This document shows, piece by piece, positions 63,255 through 64,000 of a DNA stretch of 64,000 nt. The stretch comes from Batkoa obscura (Eukaryota; Entomophthoromycota; Entomophthoromycetes; Entomophthorales; Batkoaceae): NCBI GenBank assembly GCA_030770535.1, contig JASVEC010000010.1, positions 1,364,001-1,428,000 of the forward strand. Reading direction: 5' to 3'. Positions within the stretch are counted from its first letter, which is position 1. Every line of letters begins with the position of its first letter. Both the position numbers and the translations under genes were made by a program. A model generated the notes under the pieces. That model made no database searches, was not told the DNA's origin, and saw only the letters and a program-made list of their open reading frames with translations.

Positions 63255-64000
63255 GATTGTTATTTAGTTTATATATATTTAAAATAATTTTGTACTCTAT
63301 ACTTTTTTAGCTTATTTATATTTTTTAATTTATTACATATATTAATAATAAAATCATACCTAAGTAATAATTAGAATTAAAAGTCAAAAGTAAGTGGAAA
63401 TAAACCCAGACCAAATGTTTAAGGTTAAAAATAAAAAAGCTATAAATATTTACCTATCTTTATTCTTCACAAAAAGAACTTAGTGAAATTGATTTTATAC
63501 CAATTAAATTTTATTTGTACATTATTTTTCCTTTTCATTAGTTTATTAAATTTATTTTTTATACACTCCACGTCATAAAAATTCTTTATCTTTTGAATCT
63601 AATCATGACATTTATGCTAAAAGTCTGGTCTCAAATTAAACATTATGCTTATATGGCCTTATGGTCATTTTTCATATTCAGCCCTGAATAAATAGATTAG
63701 TTTATAAGTATATTTTAACTCAAAATGGGTATTATAATAATAAAAGAATCATGATTAACGGAAAACGATTGAATGTAGAAAAATAGACTAAGAATGAGAT
63801 CATATACTAAAATTTTAAAGTCAGTATAGCATTGATTCAACATTTGTATATTTAAGTATTAAATAGCTCAACTTGTTTATTTCATTTTTCTATTTTATTC
63901 AATCTAGATTGTATTATACAACAATACATGCGTTGATATTTAATTATGTATTATAAAAATTCGCTTGTTTTAGATTTAAAGGTTACAATTTTAGATGGGT
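63255..64000. other. Intergenic to window end
   Basis: No supported feature is seen. Confidence 0.35.

Overview
The window is a very AT-rich (about a quarter GC by eye) nuclear DNA segment of a fungus. It carries short GT-AG introns (44 to 75 nt), two Zn2Cys6 transcription factors, a Hal5/Sat4-type protein kinase, a DUF3712-like protein, Ssh4-like SPRY adaptors, QCR7, COX17 and an intron-bearing tRNA-Ile(UAU). Gene density is low for a yeast, and intergenic DNA is littered with one small foldback element. I infer an early-diverging, AT-rich lineage such as Entomophthoromycotina (Conidiobolus-like). That placement is an inference and not proven here.

Layout. 1-6.7 kb: a 7TM receptor-like gene (3277-4538) surrounded by broken paralogues. 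7.5-16.4 kb: three membrane-anchored SPRY genes (two of them with a nearly identical 3' half in inverted orientation) and a broken fourth copy; two more relatives, one intact and one broken, lie at 56.3-59.8 kb. 17.9-19.3 kb: ankyrin protein. 21.6-24.6 kb: QCR7 (complex III), tRNA-Ile(UAU), and a nine-exon nicotinamide phosphoribosyltransferase gene. 25.7 kb: C2H2 zinc-finger gene with a CCAAT-rich promoter. 28.4-33.1 kb: a mucin-like surface protein with 99 tandem 30-bp units. 36.5-42.2 kb: kinase, a small membrane protein, a TOE1-like exonuclease and COX17. 43.5-49.8 kb: Zn2Cys6 factor, DUF3712-like protein, kelch membrane protein. 50.3-52.4 kb: a five-exon Dabb-domain gene divergent from an unrecognised nuclear-looking gene. 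52.8-55.1 kb: two tandem genes for secreted Kunitz (BPTI-type) proteins. 60.1-63.3 kb: second Zn2Cys6 factor and a hypothetical gene.

Genes working together. Most genes are unrelated housekeeping or regulatory genes. The coherent themes are surface and secretion (mucin, Kunitz pair, kelch protein, 7TM receptor) and membrane-protein sorting: the SPRY proteins have one N-terminal membrane segment, and three of four intact ones carry PPxY motifs, the layout of Ssh4/Ear1 adaptors of the Rsp5 ubiquitin ligase. Birth-and-death duplication, gene conversion and insertion of a ~105-bp foldback element (23 copies seen) have shaped the region. The most surprising items are the paired Kunitz genes in a fungus, the NAMPT gene, and the near-identical inverted SPRY segments.
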